NCBI GenBank assembly: GCA_019752375.1
Contig: JAIEMG010000115.1
Span: 1 to 43,292, forward strand
Direction: 5' to 3'
From: Gemmataceae bacterium
Lineage (GTDB): Bacteria; Planctomycetota; Planctomycetia; Gemmatales; Gemmataceae
DNA length: 43,292 bases
Of the stretch, positions 34,637-42,498 are shown piece after piece (within the stretch, counting starts at the first letter, position 1; each line of letters begins with the position of its first letter). The translations under genes were made by a program, and so were the position numbers. The notes under the pieces were generated by a model, which worked only from the letters and a program-made list of their open reading frames with translations, had not been told where the DNA came from and did no database searches.

Positions 34637-35245
34637 TTAGCTCAATTCCGCTTCCAGATTGTGCGAGAGCGACAAGAACGTGACGCGAAACGCCTGACGG
34701 GCGCGCGTCAGCAGGGATTCGACGGCTTTTTCCGAGATGTTGCCAAGGCCGGCGATGTCGCGAACGCTCTTGCCGCCGACGTACTTGGCTTCCAGGGCTT
34801 CCCGATAGTGCGGCGGCAGCTGCGACATGGTCGTATTGACCAGCTCGCGCGTCTCTTCGCGCTGGAGCACTTCGTCGCCGAACGGTTCCAGCTCCAGCTT
34901 GGCGTAAAGGGTGAGAAGGTCCTTGTCCATGCGGGCCCACAGGGATTCGAGGGAAACCGCGTGCTTCTCGCGAGAGAGGACACGGCTGATCTCGTTGCGC
35001 GCCAGGCCGGTCAGCCAGGGAAAGATGTTATCGCCGGCCCGCGACGGGTCATAGCGATCCAGTTCGCGGATCGCGCGCACCAATGTCTCCTGAACGACCT
35101 CTTCGCAGAGGGCTTGATTGCGGCCCACGCGATACAGGCAAAACGCATACAACGGCTGAAGCGCCGACTCGGCCAGCGTCTTCACCGCATCGCTGTCGCC
35201 GCCGAGGGCTCGTGTGCGCCAGTTGGCATCAAAGATTGGTCGCAA
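34637..35245 (-). CDS. ECF-type RNA polymerase sigma factor
   Basis: A 202-residue extracytoplasmic-function sigma factor. Region 2 (about 30-100) carries 'CEEVVQETLVRAIRELDRYD' and 'FPWLTGLARNEISRVLSRE', the latter the -10-binding helix area. Region 4 (about 140-195) has 'LPPHYREALEAKYVGGKSV' and the helix-turn-helix 'ISEKAVESLLTRARQAF'. The TTG at 35245 is chosen because a perfect AAGGAGGT lies six bases upstream; the GTG at 35299 that opens the frame has nothing comparable. It is followed by the 1904-residue membrane protein, its probable regulator. No zinc-binding anti-sigma gene is present. Its target promoters are unknown. Confidence 0.9.
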   Translation of the reverse strand: MRPIFDANWRTRALGGDSDAVKTLAESALQPLYAFCLYRVGRNQALCEEVVQETLVRAIRELDRYDPSRAGDNIFPWLTGLARNEISRVLSREKHAVSLESLWARMDKDLLTLYAKLELEPFGDEVLQREETRELVNTTMSQLPPHYREALEAKYVGGKSVRDIAGLGNISEKAVESLLTRARQAFRVTFLSLSHNLEAELS

Positions 35246-35525
35246 GTCGTAACCTCCTTCGCCTTCCGCTGTTCCGCGCGGACCACATGCTGCCGGCACG
35301 GGCCATGCCTGGAGCCTGCACCACCTTATGTAGGCGGACCGCGGAAATCCCTCGCGGCGAGCGCGAGTATCATGTCCCGCGTCTCGGTTCTCGCCCCTTG
35401 TCCACTTCCAGAACGCGATTTTTGCGTGTTATGCTGCAAATCCGCGTTAGAATCGGCCTGAAACGTGGATTACCATGCGAGGAAGCGGCTCTCCTGGCAT
35501 TAGGCGAGCGGCAGGAAATATCTTA

Positions 35526-35592
35526 CCCGTAGCTGAACTCGCCAGAGTTCAGATTGGCACGTTGCCTGAACTCTGGCGAGTTCAGCTACGGG
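35526..35592. repeat. 27-bp-arm perfect inverted repeat (CCCGTAGCTGAACTCGCC family)
   Basis: Arms 35526-35552 and 35566-35592 are exact complements with a 13-base loop. Each arm also contains an inner palindrome (CTGAACTC...GAGTTCAG). It lies between the divergent ECF sigma gene and the small membrane protein gene, so it is in a promoter region rather than at a gene end. Confidence 0.8.
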
Positions 35593-35669
35593 GAGAGCTC
35601 CTCTTGCCGGTCGCCTGAACACCTGACTCAGGCAAGACAATCAACAGCACGGCGGCGGAGGCGACACGG

Positions 35670-36203
35670 GTGTCAAACGCACCGAACAATGACCGTATCG
35701 GCTTTCGCGACCGCTTCGCCGAGTTGCTAGTCGAACCCTTCCTGCGCCTGTTCGCGTGGAGGCAGATGGGCATTTGGGGGTTCTTCGTCCTCGCCGTCCT
35801 CTTGCTCTTCGGACGCCACCAGGTGACCCCCGGCCGCGAATGGGTCCATCTCGATTGGCCTGCGGGCGTGTATTACGGCCTTATCACCGCCGCAGGGGCC
35901 GTTGCGGGGTTCTTGGGCGGCGAACGACGGTGGTTGGCTTCGACGGCGGGGGCAGTCGCCGCAGTCGGCGCGTTCGCTGCGGTTGCGGTTATCCTGCACA
36001 ACGTCCCGCAATTACCGTTGGTTGATCGGCTGTGGATATGGGTCAATGTGATCGCCCTGGCAGTGGGCCTCGTTCCGGGCGTCGGCCTCTATTGGGTCGC
36101 GGACCACCTCCTCACGCGGCCAACTGCTGAGGTCGCCGAGGCCAAGCACAAAGCCCGCCTACGGCGGCGCCGGCAGGCTCGGGGGTTGTCAAACCCGGAG
36201 TAA
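35670..36203 (+). CDS. Membrane protein of unknown function
   Basis: A 177-residue protein with about four hydrophobic helices (about 34-47, 65-84, 90-108, 122-145) and a basic C-terminal tail rich in arginine (KARLRRRRQAR). The GTG start is preceded by GGAGG at about eight bases. An amphipathic N-terminal segment ('FRDRFAELLVEPFLRLFAWR') may lie on the membrane. No family recognised. It is divergent from the ECF sigma gene across a palindrome, so a link to that system is possible but unproven. Confidence 0.75.
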   Translation: MSNAPNNDRIGFRDRFAELLVEPFLRLFAWRQMGIWGFFVLAVLLLFGRHQVTPGREWVHLDWPAGVYYGLITAAGAVAGFLGGERRWLASTAGAVAAVGAFAAVAVILHNVPQLPLVDRLWIWVNVIALAVGLVPGVGLYWVADHLLTRPTAEVAEAKHKARLRRRRQARGLSNPE

Positions 36204-36520
36204 GTGAGCCGCCGAATCAGGCGCTCCAGGTGTAACGATGAATGTCAAGCCCCGTCACGGTGATGACGGCGGGTAGAATGGTTGGCGTTTCCGCGCTCGG
36301 CGCCTACCGCGGACCGCTCCGCTGCAGCAGACCGGCATCTGGTGTTTCAGGGTTCAAAGTTTCACCACCCGCTGCGGCGGGTGAAGGGTGTCGTTCGGCT
36401 CGGACGAACAATTGCCCGGGCCATCCTGACCGGGGGTGGCGGCATCCCTAGAATCGTGGTCGGCGGCTGGAGGCGGTCCGCGTCGGACGGCTTCCCGCCC
36501 GCAACTTCTTGGAGGCAAGC
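36204..36520. other. Intergenic region of 317 bases
   Basis: No gene recognised. It contains a short hairpin (ACCCGC-TGCG-GCGGGT area near 36365-36386) and the likely promoter of the following gene. A second TAGAAT at 36274 could be another -10. Confidence 0.5.
36426..36454 (+). promoter_or_regulatory. Sigma-70-type promoter of the small secreted protein gene
   Basis: CTGACC (36426-36431), 17-base spacer, TAGAAT (36449-36454), giving a leader of about 60 bases before ATG 36521. It matches the style of the promoter at 40410-40438. Confidence 0.5.
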
Positions 36521-36913
36521 ATGAAAACGATCCTCTCGGCGGCGCTGGTGTTCGGGCTCTGCGGGCTTGCGGGCGCCCAGGGCGAGAAGGCAGACCCGGT
36601 CGGGACGTGGAAGTGCGAGTACGAAATCGGCGGCATGAAGCGGACGTCCACGCTGACGATCAAGAAGGACGGGGAGAAGATCGCCGGGACGATGAGCTGG
36701 CCGGACCAGAAGGAGACAAACCTCAAGGACGTAAAGCTGAAGGACGGCGATCTGACCTTCTCCGCCGTGCGGGTGTTGATGGATAACAAGATCACCGTCG
36801 AGTACAAGCTCACGATCACCGGGGACAAGCTCAAAGGGAAAGGTGCATCGGAGTTCGGGGGCAAGAAGCAAGAGTTCGACATTGAAGCGAAGCGGGAGAA
36901 GAAGGACAAGTAG
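36521..36913 (+). CDS. Small secreted beta-rich protein
   Basis: A 130-residue exported protein: a signal peptide (about 1-19, 'LCGLAGAQG') followed by alternating beta strands ('GTWKCEYEIGG', 'STLTIKKDGEKIAGTMSW', 'YKLTITGDKLKGKG') and a lysine-rich tail. The pattern resembles small lipocalin-like or calycin-type proteins of unknown role seen in planctomycetes; no ligand can be named. The ATG at 36521 follows GGAGG by six bases, preferred over an ATG 12 bases upstream. A VOC-family gene follows after 35 bases and may be co-transcribed. Confidence 0.8.
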   Translation: MKTILSAALVFGLCGLAGAQGEKADPVGTWKCEYEIGGMKRTSTLTIKKDGEKIAGTMSWPDQKETNLKDVKLKDGDLTFSAVRVLMDNKITVEYKLTITGDKLKGKGASEFGGKKQEFDIEAKREKKDK

Positions 36914-36948
36914 CATTGCGTTCGGCGGCGCGAGGAAAAGGGGTTCGC

Positions 36949-37329
36949 ATGGAACAGGTACTTGGAATCGGCGGTGTATTCTTCAAAGCGCGCGATCCCA
37001 AGGCGCTCGCTGCCTGGTATCGCGAACACCTGGGAGTGCCCGTCGAACCCGAACAGACTTACGGTGCTTTCACGTCTGCCGCGGCTGGAGAACAGGCGGT
37101 TTGGTCCGCGTTCCCTGCGGACACCGCCTACTTCGGTTCGGGATCGGCACCGTTCATGGTCAATTATCGCGTCCGAAACCTCGACGCCATGTTAGCGCAA
37201 CTGCGCGCTGCCGGGGCGCAGGTAGACGACCGAGTCGAGGACCACGGCTATGGCCGGTTCGGCTGGGCGACCGACCCGGAGGGCAATCGATTCGAGCTAT
37301 GGGAGCCGCGCTTACCCGGACCCGGGTAA
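36949..37329 (+). CDS. VOC (glyoxalase/bleomycin-resistance) family protein
   Basis: A 126-residue protein with two beta-alpha-beta-beta-beta modules. N-terminal 'GIGGVFFKARDPKALAAWYREHLGV' (in two parts) and C-terminal 'GRFGWATDPEGNRFELWEP' are the typical VOC motifs; the final glutamate in 'ELWEP' is the usual metal-ligand position. The first ligand position is less clear (no obvious His in the first strand), so metal binding is uncertain. It is probably a cytoplasmic lyase, dioxygenase or binding protein with unknown substrate. ATG 36949 follows an AAGGGG site. Confidence 0.85.
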   Translation: MEQVLGIGGVFFKARDPKALAAWYREHLGVPVEPEQTYGAFTSAAAGEQAVWSAFPADTAYFGSGSAPFMVNYRVRNLDAMLAQLRAAGAQVDDRVEDHGYGRFGWATDPEGNRFELWEPRLPGPG

Positions 37330-37393
37330 GCGTGCACGAACCTTGACGCTCGGAAAACCAGGATGCTGGTCCCGGTCCGCATCAGCCGTTGGG

Positions 37394-37597
37394 CTAAATG
37401 GTGTTGATGTGCGCGTGTTGCAACACGACGACACGATCGTACCCCTCGTCGTCCACGAACGCCACCGTGTCCCAACGGCGACCGAGAATAATCATCTCCG
37501 GGTTGGTCACCTGGATCTGTCGCCCGTTCGACATCGAAACGGTGAAAGGGAGGAACGGGACCGCTTTAGCCCAGTCGCGTAGCGGCGAAGCTTCCAT
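37394..37597 (-). CDS. Small conserved planctomycete-type protein (PFxPFxVxMxxGR family)
   Basis: A 67-residue protein containing 'PFLPFTVSMSNGRQIQVTNPE', split by reading as a short beta barrel: two strands, then 'MIILGRRWDTVAFVDDEG' and 'YDRVVVLQHAHI'. I recognise the general pattern as a small protein common in planctomycetes, with unknown function. The ATG at 37597 has a GGGGAGG site about six bases upstream, which supports real translation. A 197-base gap to the ABC-F gene holds nothing I recognise. Confidence 0.72.
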   Translation of the reverse strand: MEASPLRDWAKAVPFLPFTVSMSNGRQIQVTNPEMIILGRRWDTVAFVDDEGYDRVVVLQHAHINTI

Positions 37598-37794
37598 CGT
37601 CCTCCCCTCTTGGCCTTTGGGGTATCGGTGAGGCTAGCCGCCCCCTTGATGGTATGGTACCGGTCGGGCGTCGCGCATGCCAATTTCCCGGGACGAGGGC
37701 GCGTCTACTTTTCTTGACCAGACATCATTTACCCTTCCAGCTTTCTACTCATGCTCAGTTTACGCCCCCGATGTGCGAGCAGGTCGAACTTCCA

Positions 37795-39582
37795 TCAATC
37801 GGTCCCTTCCAGTGTTTCTTGCAGCTGGCACCAGCGTTCTTCCGCTTCGGCGAGCGGTCCGGCGAGGGCGGTTAACTCGTTGTGAAGGCGCAGCGCTTCG
37901 GCAGCATCGGTCGACTGTTGCAGCTGAGCAGTGAGCACGCGCTTCTGGTCGTCGAGCTGGGCGATCGTCCGCTCCAGGGTTTTGATCTCCTTGCGCATTT
38001 CTCGCTCGTTCTTTTGCGCGGGCCGGGGCGACGGCTTGGCGGGCTTGGCGATCGCGGCCGGGAGCTTGGCGCGAGCGGTAGCCAGTTCGCGCTCGCCGGC
38101 CTCGATCTCCTTGTTGACCTTGTACAGGTAGGCTTCGTACTGGCCGCCGTAGTGGGTCACGCGGCCATCGCGCACTTCGATGATGCAGGTGGCAACTCGT
38201 TTCGTGAAGTGCCGGTCGTGACTGGTGAAGATGACGGTCCCCTGATATTCCACCAGGGCGTCGGCAAGCGCGTCGACGGTGTCGACGTCCAGATGGTTGC
38301 CCGGCTCATCGAGGATCAGGATGTTGTGCTCGCCGAGCAGCAATCCCGCCAGGCAAAGCCGGGCGCGCTCGCCACCCGACAGCACGGAGATCGGCTTCTC
38401 GACGTGAGCGCCCTTGAAGAGCAAGCAGCCGGCGACTTCAAGGACTTCCTGAATCTTTTTGCCCCGGCCCTGCCGTTGGAGATAGTCCAGGACCGTCTGC
38501 TTCTCCGGGAGGCTCGTGTAAACGTGCTGGGCGTATACTCCGACTTGACAACCATGTCCCCAGCGCACGTCTCCGGACAGCGGCTTGAGCGAGTCGACCA
38601 CCGTGCGGAGGAACGTCGTCTTGCCTTGGCCGTTATCGCCGACAACCGCGGCGCGCATGCCGTGATCGATTTCCAGCTGGACGTCGGACGCGATCTGCCG
38701 TTCGGGGTAACCGATCGTCAGGTCCCGGCAGCGCACGGCAGGGCCCTTGCGCGGCTCGACGCGCGGGGCACGGATGCGAGCGGTCGGTTCATCACTGGCG
38801 ATGTCGGTCAATTCCAGGCGTTCGAGCTGTTTGCTCTTGGACTTCGCCAGCGTTGCAGTGCTGGCCCGCGCCTTGTTCCTTGCGATGAAGTCCTCCAGGT
38901 GCCGGCGCTTGGCGAGAATGGTCTCGTTCGAGCGTTCCTGGTGCTCGCGTTGCTCGCGCTGGAATTCGAGGAAAGCGTCCACCTTGCCGGGGAAGGACGT
39001 CAACTTTCCGCGGGAGAGATCGAGCGTGTGGCTGCAGGTGGCGGCCAGAAAGGCCCGATCGTGAGAGACGATCAAGCAGGCGGACTGGTGGCTTTGCAGA
39101 AAGTGTTCCAGGAGGATCTGAGTGCGGAGGTCGAGGAAGTTGGTCGGTTCGTCGAGCAGCAGGAGGTTGGGCTCGTGCAGCAGCAGGGCCGCGAGCTTCA
39201 CGCGCGTTTGCCAGCCGCCGGAGAGCTTCGCGATCGGACCTTCCAGGTAGGCCCCTTTCAGCTCGAATTGGCCGGCAACCTCTCCGCACTTCCAGTCGGG
39301 CTGACCGCTGTCGCGCATCAGAAAGCCAAGGGCTGTCTCGTCCGGAAGAAACGGATCGTGCTGACGCAGATATCCCAGTCGCAGACTGGGATGGCGGATT
39401 ACTTCGCCGCTGTCGAGCTCCTCCTCGCCGAGCAGGATTCGCAGCAACGTGCTCTTCCCGGCGCCGTTTCGGCCGATGAACCCCACCTTGACATCGTCGC
39501 TCAGCGTGGCATCCGCGCTGTCGAGCAACATCTGATCGCCGTAACTTTTGCAGGCACTGGAGATTTGCAGCAGCGTTGCCAT
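37795..39582 (-). CDS. ABC-F family ATPase (ribosome-associated type)
   Basis: A 595-residue soluble protein with two ATPase domains. Domain 1: Walker A 'GRNGAGKST' (about 37-45), signature 'LSGGWQTRVKL', Walker B 'LLLLDEPTNFLD'. Domain 2: Walker A 'GDNGQGKTT', signature 'LSGGERARLCL', Walker B 'ILILDEPGNHLD', where the usual T of DEPTNHLD is G. The linker between them is charged and helical (QREQREHQERSNETI, then ARASTATLAKSKSKQL), as in ABC-F translation factors. A C-terminal coiled coil (about 500-595) follows. No membrane domain is present. Family members bind the ribosomal E site; some give antibiotic resistance. Uup/EttA-like subgroup not resolved. A perfect -10 (TATAAT) lies 30 bases before the start. 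Confidence 0.92.
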   Translation of the reverse strand: MATLLQISSACKSYGDQMLLDSADATLSDDVKVGFIGRNGAGKSTLLRILLGEEELDSGEVIRHPSLRLGYLRQHDPFLPDETALGFLMRDSGQPDWKCGEVAGQFELKGAYLEGPIAKLSGGWQTRVKLAALLLHEPNLLLLDEPTNFLDLRTQILLEHFLQSHQSACLIVSHDRAFLAATCSHTLDLSRGKLTSFPGKVDAFLEFQREQREHQERSNETILAKRRHLEDFIARNKARASTATLAKSKSKQLERLELTDIASDEPTARIRAPRVEPRKGPAVRCRDLTIGYPERQIASDVQLEIDHGMRAAVVGDNGQGKTTFLRTVVDSLKPLSGDVRWGHGCQVGVYAQHVYTSLPEKQTVLDYLQRQGRGKKIQEVLEVAGCLLFKGAHVEKPISVLSGGERARLCLAGLLLGEHNILILDEPGNHLDVDTVDALADALVEYQGTVIFTSHDRHFTKRVATCIIEVRDGRVTHYGGQYEAYLYKVNKEIEAGERELATARAKLPAAIAKPAKPSPRPAQKNEREMRKEIKTLERTIAQLDDQKRVLTAQLQQSTDAAEALRLHNELTALAGPLAEAEERWCQLQETLEGTD

Positions 39583-39611
39583 CGGGAACGAGAACCTCGG
39601 AGGAAATGGGA

Positions 39612-39617
39612 ATTATA
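39612..39617 (-). promoter_or_regulatory. -10 element (TATAAT) of the ABC-F gene
   Basis: Perfect TATAAT read on the minus strand (39617 down to 39612), 29 bases before the ATG at 39582. A TTTCCG about 17 bases further upstream is a weak -35. Confidence 0.5.
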
Positions 39618-39803
39618 CGAACGGACCACCCATTCGGAAAAGACGAGGTGGACGACACGGTCCCCGCCGACCGGACCTGTTCTTGCAAAAAGCCGATATC
39701 GCCTGTCACAACTCCGCGCACAGGCGAATGTGCTGGTGTCAGTCAACGGGCCTCTTCGTCCAAGAGGCTGAATCCGAACATCACATCACACGGGAGGATT
39801 TCC

Positions 39804-40301
39804 ATGAAGCGTGCATTTCTCGCGATGGGTGCGTTGATCGCGCTGGCAGCGGCCGGCCGGACTGCTGAAGTGAAGATGGGGGACATTGCCGTGTCGCCCA
39901 GCATCATGATGATCGAGAACGTCGCCAGCGTCGAAGACAAGGCGTTCAACCAGGCCCAGCTCAAGCTCGTCAAGCGCCCGGTGCTGGTGTCGCTGCTGGC
40001 GGACGGCAAGGTGTTGCGCCAGAAAGAAGTGGAAGTCGAACGGTACTCCGGTTGGGTGTTCGTCTGGGACGAGCTGGCGCCGGGCACATACGACGTCAAG
40101 TTCGAAGGCGAAGGCATCGAGACGACGGTCAAGAAGGGCTTCGTGGTCAATCCCGGCCGCAGCGTTCGCGTCATGGGCGATCTCAAGGCGGGTAGCGGCA
40201 CCCGCGTCATCGAGTACAACAAGAACGATCTGAAAAGTCTTCAGGAACGATTGGAGAAGCTGGAAGCCGAACTGGAAGCACTCCGCAAAGCGAAGAAGTG
40301 A
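39804..40301 (+). CDS. Secreted protein with beta-sandwich domain and C-terminal coiled coil
   Basis: A 165-residue exported protein. Signal peptide about 1-20 ('GALIALAAAGRTAE'), a beta-rich middle with 'VFVWDELAPGTYDVKFEGEG' and 'KKGFVVNPGRSVRVMGDL', similar to prealbumin-like or PEGA-type small sandwich domains, and a C-terminal heptad coiled coil of about 25 residues (LQERLEKLEAELEALRKAKK). The ATG at 39804 follows GGGAGGA by six bases. The coiled coil suggests it oligomerises in the periplasm. The role is unknown. A strong hairpin terminator follows the stop. Confidence 0.8.
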   Translation: MKRAFLAMGALIALAAAGRTAEVKMGDIAVSPSIMMIENVASVEDKAFNQAQLKLVKRPVLVSLLADGKVLRQKEVEVERYSGWVFVWDELAPGTYDVKFEGEGIETTVKKGFVVNPGRSVRVMGDLKAGSGTRVIEYNKNDLKSLQERLEKLEAELEALRKAKK

Positions 40302-40328
40302 ACCCAGCCCAACGTCAGCTGCGTCCGT

Positions 40329-40369
40329 GACGACTCCTCCGCGGTACGACGGACCGCGGGGGAGTCGTC
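40329..40369 (+). terminator. Terminator downstream of the coiled-coil secreted protein gene
   Basis: 17-bp stem (40329-40345 with 40353-40369, one wobble mismatch), seven-base loop, followed by GCTTCTTTCGC. Stop codon is 28 bases upstream. Confidence 0.65.
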
Positions 40370-40409
40370 GCTTCTTTCGCTGGGGAATGGGAAAGGACTT
40401 CCCGAACAA

Positions 40410-40438
40410 TTGATCTTGCCCGAAAGCGGCCGTAGAAT
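40410..40438 (+). promoter_or_regulatory. Sigma-70-type promoter of the DUF1080 gene
   Basis: TTGATC (40410-40415), 17-base spacer, TAGAAT (40433-40438). The best consensus match in the window; leader about 70 bases to ATG 40515. Confidence 0.6.
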
Positions 40439-40514
40439 CCCATCCGCCTGCGATCGGCCGCCATGGAGATGGCCGAAGCAGGCCCACACCCCTTTTTCCC
40501 AGAGGAGCATCTCG

Positions 40515-41183
40515 ATGCGCGTCCCCTCCCCGCGACACTGGCTGCCGCTCGTGGCCCTGGCGGTCGGTCTCACCATGCTCGGTTCCGCCACGCTTGCCGC
40601 CGACGACAAGAAGGATGAAGGCTTCACCGAATTGTTCAACGGCAAGGACTTCACCGGCTTCAAGTTTGAAGTCGGGAAGAACGATCCGACCAAGACCTGG
40701 TCGGTGGACAAGGGTGTCATCATCTGCACCGGCAAGCCGGCCGGCTACTTCTATACCGAGAAGCCGTACAAGGATTACGTGCTGAAGTACGACTGGCGCT
40801 ACAAGCGGCCGGACGGCCTGGAGGACGAGGAAAAGTTCGGCGGCAACAGCGGCTGCCTGGTCCACATTCAGGAACCGCACAAGGTCTGGCCGAAGTGCGT
40901 CGAGGTTCAGGGCGAGAACCGCACCCACGGCAACATCTTCGCCATCGGCGGCGCCAAGGGGAAATTCAAGTTCGACAAGGCAGCCCTGCAAAAAGCTCGC
41001 AACAAAGTCGGCGAGTGGAACACGACCGAGATCATTTCCAAAGATGGCATGTTGACCGCGAAGGTCAACGGCGCGGAGGTCTCCTCGGGACAATCGGAAG
41101 ACGTGAAGGAGGGGCCGATTGGCTTCCAATCCGAGGGAGCGGAGATCCACTTCCGCAACATCAAGATCAAGCCCGCGAAGTAA
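40515..41183 (+). CDS. Secreted DUF1080 (concanavalin-like) protein
   Basis: A 222-residue exported protein consisting of a signal peptide (about 1-30, 'SATLAADD') and one DUF1080 domain. The family motif 'FTELFNGKDFTGFKF' opens it. Other typical segments are 'NSGCLVHI', 'EVQGENRTHGNIFAIGG' and the C-terminal 'GPIGFQSEGAEIHFRNIKIK'. The fold is a concanavalin/laminin-G-like sandwich; some members are 3-keto-glucoside hydrolases, others are thought to bind sugars. ATG 40515 follows GAGGAG by about seven bases. It has its own promoter and ends at a palindrome shared with the convergent peptidase gene. Confidence 0.9.
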   Translation: MRVPSPRHWLPLVALAVGLTMLGSATLAADDKKDEGFTELFNGKDFTGFKFEVGKNDPTKTWSVDKGVIICTGKPAGYFYTEKPYKDYVLKYDWRYKRPDGLEDEEKFGGNSGCLVHIQEPHKVWPKCVEVQGENRTHGNIFAIGGAKGKFKFDKAALQKARNKVGEWNTTEIISKDGMLTAKVNGAEVSSGQSEDVKEGPIGFQSEGAEIHFRNIKIKPAK

Positions 41184-41200
41184 CGCCTTGCGGAATGACG

Positions 41201-41252
41201 AATGCCGAAGCCCGAATGACGAATACCTGATTGTCATTCGGGCTTCGGCATT
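41201..41252. repeat. 20-bp-arm inverted repeat (CATTCGGGCTTCGGCATT family)
   Basis: Arms 41201-41220 and 41233-41252 pair perfectly across a 12-base loop. The motif GAATGACGAAT occurs twice (41193 and 41214). It lies between the convergent DUF1080 and M24 peptidase genes and may terminate both. Confidence 0.75.
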
Positions 41253-41261
41253 TCCGAATTT

Positions 41262-42356
41262 CTATTCCAGTGCAATCGTGTGATTGCTGAGCCGTTCGAA
41301 ACCAGCTTCCGTGATCCGGTAATTGTGCTCGATGCGCAAGCCGCCCACGTCCGGAATATACAGGCCCGGTTCGAGCGTCACCACGTCCCCCGCTTGCAGA
41401 GTCTCGCTGGAGCGGCGGACGAAATACGGCGCCTCGGGGTGGGTCAGTCCGAGTCCATGGCCGGCGTGATGCGGGAAGAACTCGCCAACGCGCGCCTGGT
41501 CGAAAACGCCGCGGAGCGCGTCGTAGACCGACTGACACGCCGCTCCCGCACGCAGTTCCTTCTCTCCCGCCGCCATTGCCGCCAGCGACAGGTCCATCAA
41601 CCGCTGCTGGTCGGCCGTGGGAGGTTTGCCGACCACCAGCGTATTGGTGAAATCGCTGCGATAGCCGTCGATCACGACGGAAAAGTCGAGGATGAACATA
41701 TTGCCCGGTTCCAGCACGCGCTCGGTCGGCGGCCCGCCGCGCCGCTGCGGGCCTGGAGAGATGGCGAAGTCGCCGTAAACGATCACCGCTTGTCCCGCGG
41801 CCTGGATGCAGGCGGTGTTCACACCGCAGTAGACGTCCAACTCCGTCATGCCAGGCCGGATGTTCGCCCGCGCCCAGGCGTGGCCCGCTTCCGTGGCTCG
41901 CATGCACCTCCGCAGCAGGTCAATCTCGTCGGGGTCCTTGCGCCGGCGCAGTTCCGCAATCGCGTGGATGATGGCGGAAGCTGCCGGATCGCCGACGCGA
42001 TCGTGAATGCGCAGCCCTCCGCTGCGCGGATTGACTTCCGCCAGTGGCGCGAGCTGGCGCGGACCGTGGCCCGGCGACTGCCCGTCGTACCAGTCCACCA
42101 CCCGCCGCTCGTCGACGTGGGCTTGCTCCACGCTTGCGGGCAGCCGGTTCTCGTGGATCAGCTTGGTATGGCCGTCCTTGCGCAGCAGCAGGTAGCCGCG
42201 AAAGCCGGCGCCGAGACTGAACGAGTCGACGGAAAAATTCGCCAGGTAAGCAAGATGAATCGGGTCGGACAGAAGCAAGTAATCGCTGTCGGCCCACGGT
42301 TCCAGCTGCTGCCAGAGGCGTTGGCGTCGCTGGCGGCATCCTTCGGCGGTTAGCAT
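41262..42356 (-). CDS. M24-family metallopeptidase (Xaa-Pro aminopeptidase-like)
   Basis: A 364-residue cytoplasmic 'pita-bread' peptidase. A creatinase-like N-terminal domain (about 1-130) is followed by the catalytic domain. Metal ligands are visible in order: two aspartates in 'FILDFSVVIDGYRSDFTNT', a histidine in 'HHAGHGLGL', a glutamate in 'VTLEPGLYIP' and a glutamate in 'LRIEHNYRIT'. The enzyme would release an N-terminal residue before proline, or act on a related imide bond. The ATG at 42356 gives the usual family length; a frame extending to 42602 would add unrelated sequence. No strong ribosome site is visible. It is convergent with the DUF1080 gene and divergent from the MenG/UbiE gene. 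Confidence 0.9.
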   Translation of the reverse strand: MLTAEGCRQRRQRLWQQLEPWADSDYLLLSDPIHLAYLANFSVDSFSLGAGFRGYLLLRKDGHTKLIHENRLPASVEQAHVDERRVVDWYDGQSPGHGPRQLAPLAEVNPRSGGLRIHDRVGDPAASAIIHAIAELRRRKDPDEIDLLRRCMRATEAGHAWARANIRPGMTELDVYCGVNTACIQAAGQAVIVYGDFAISPGPQRRGGPPTERVLEPGNMFILDFSVVIDGYRSDFTNTLVVGKPPTADQQRLMDLSLAAMAAGEKELRAGAACQSVYDALRGVFDQARVGEFFPHHAGHGLGLTHPEAPYFVRRSSETLQAGDVVTLEPGLYIPDVGGLRIEHNYRITEAGFERLSNHTIALE

Positions 42357-42498
42357 GGGATTATTCACCACAAGGGTACCAATGGCACAACACGGAATAC
42401 AAAGAAGGCAGAAGGTGTTATTCCAGGCCTGGAGGCCACGGTTCATCTTATGCCGACTGCATGATTTTGGGCTCTCTGTGCTTGGGTGGTGAATCTCG

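Noticed and set aside
37882..39771. A 629-codon frame antisense to the ABC-F gene
   Set aside because: No motif; the opposite strand has two full ATPase domains.
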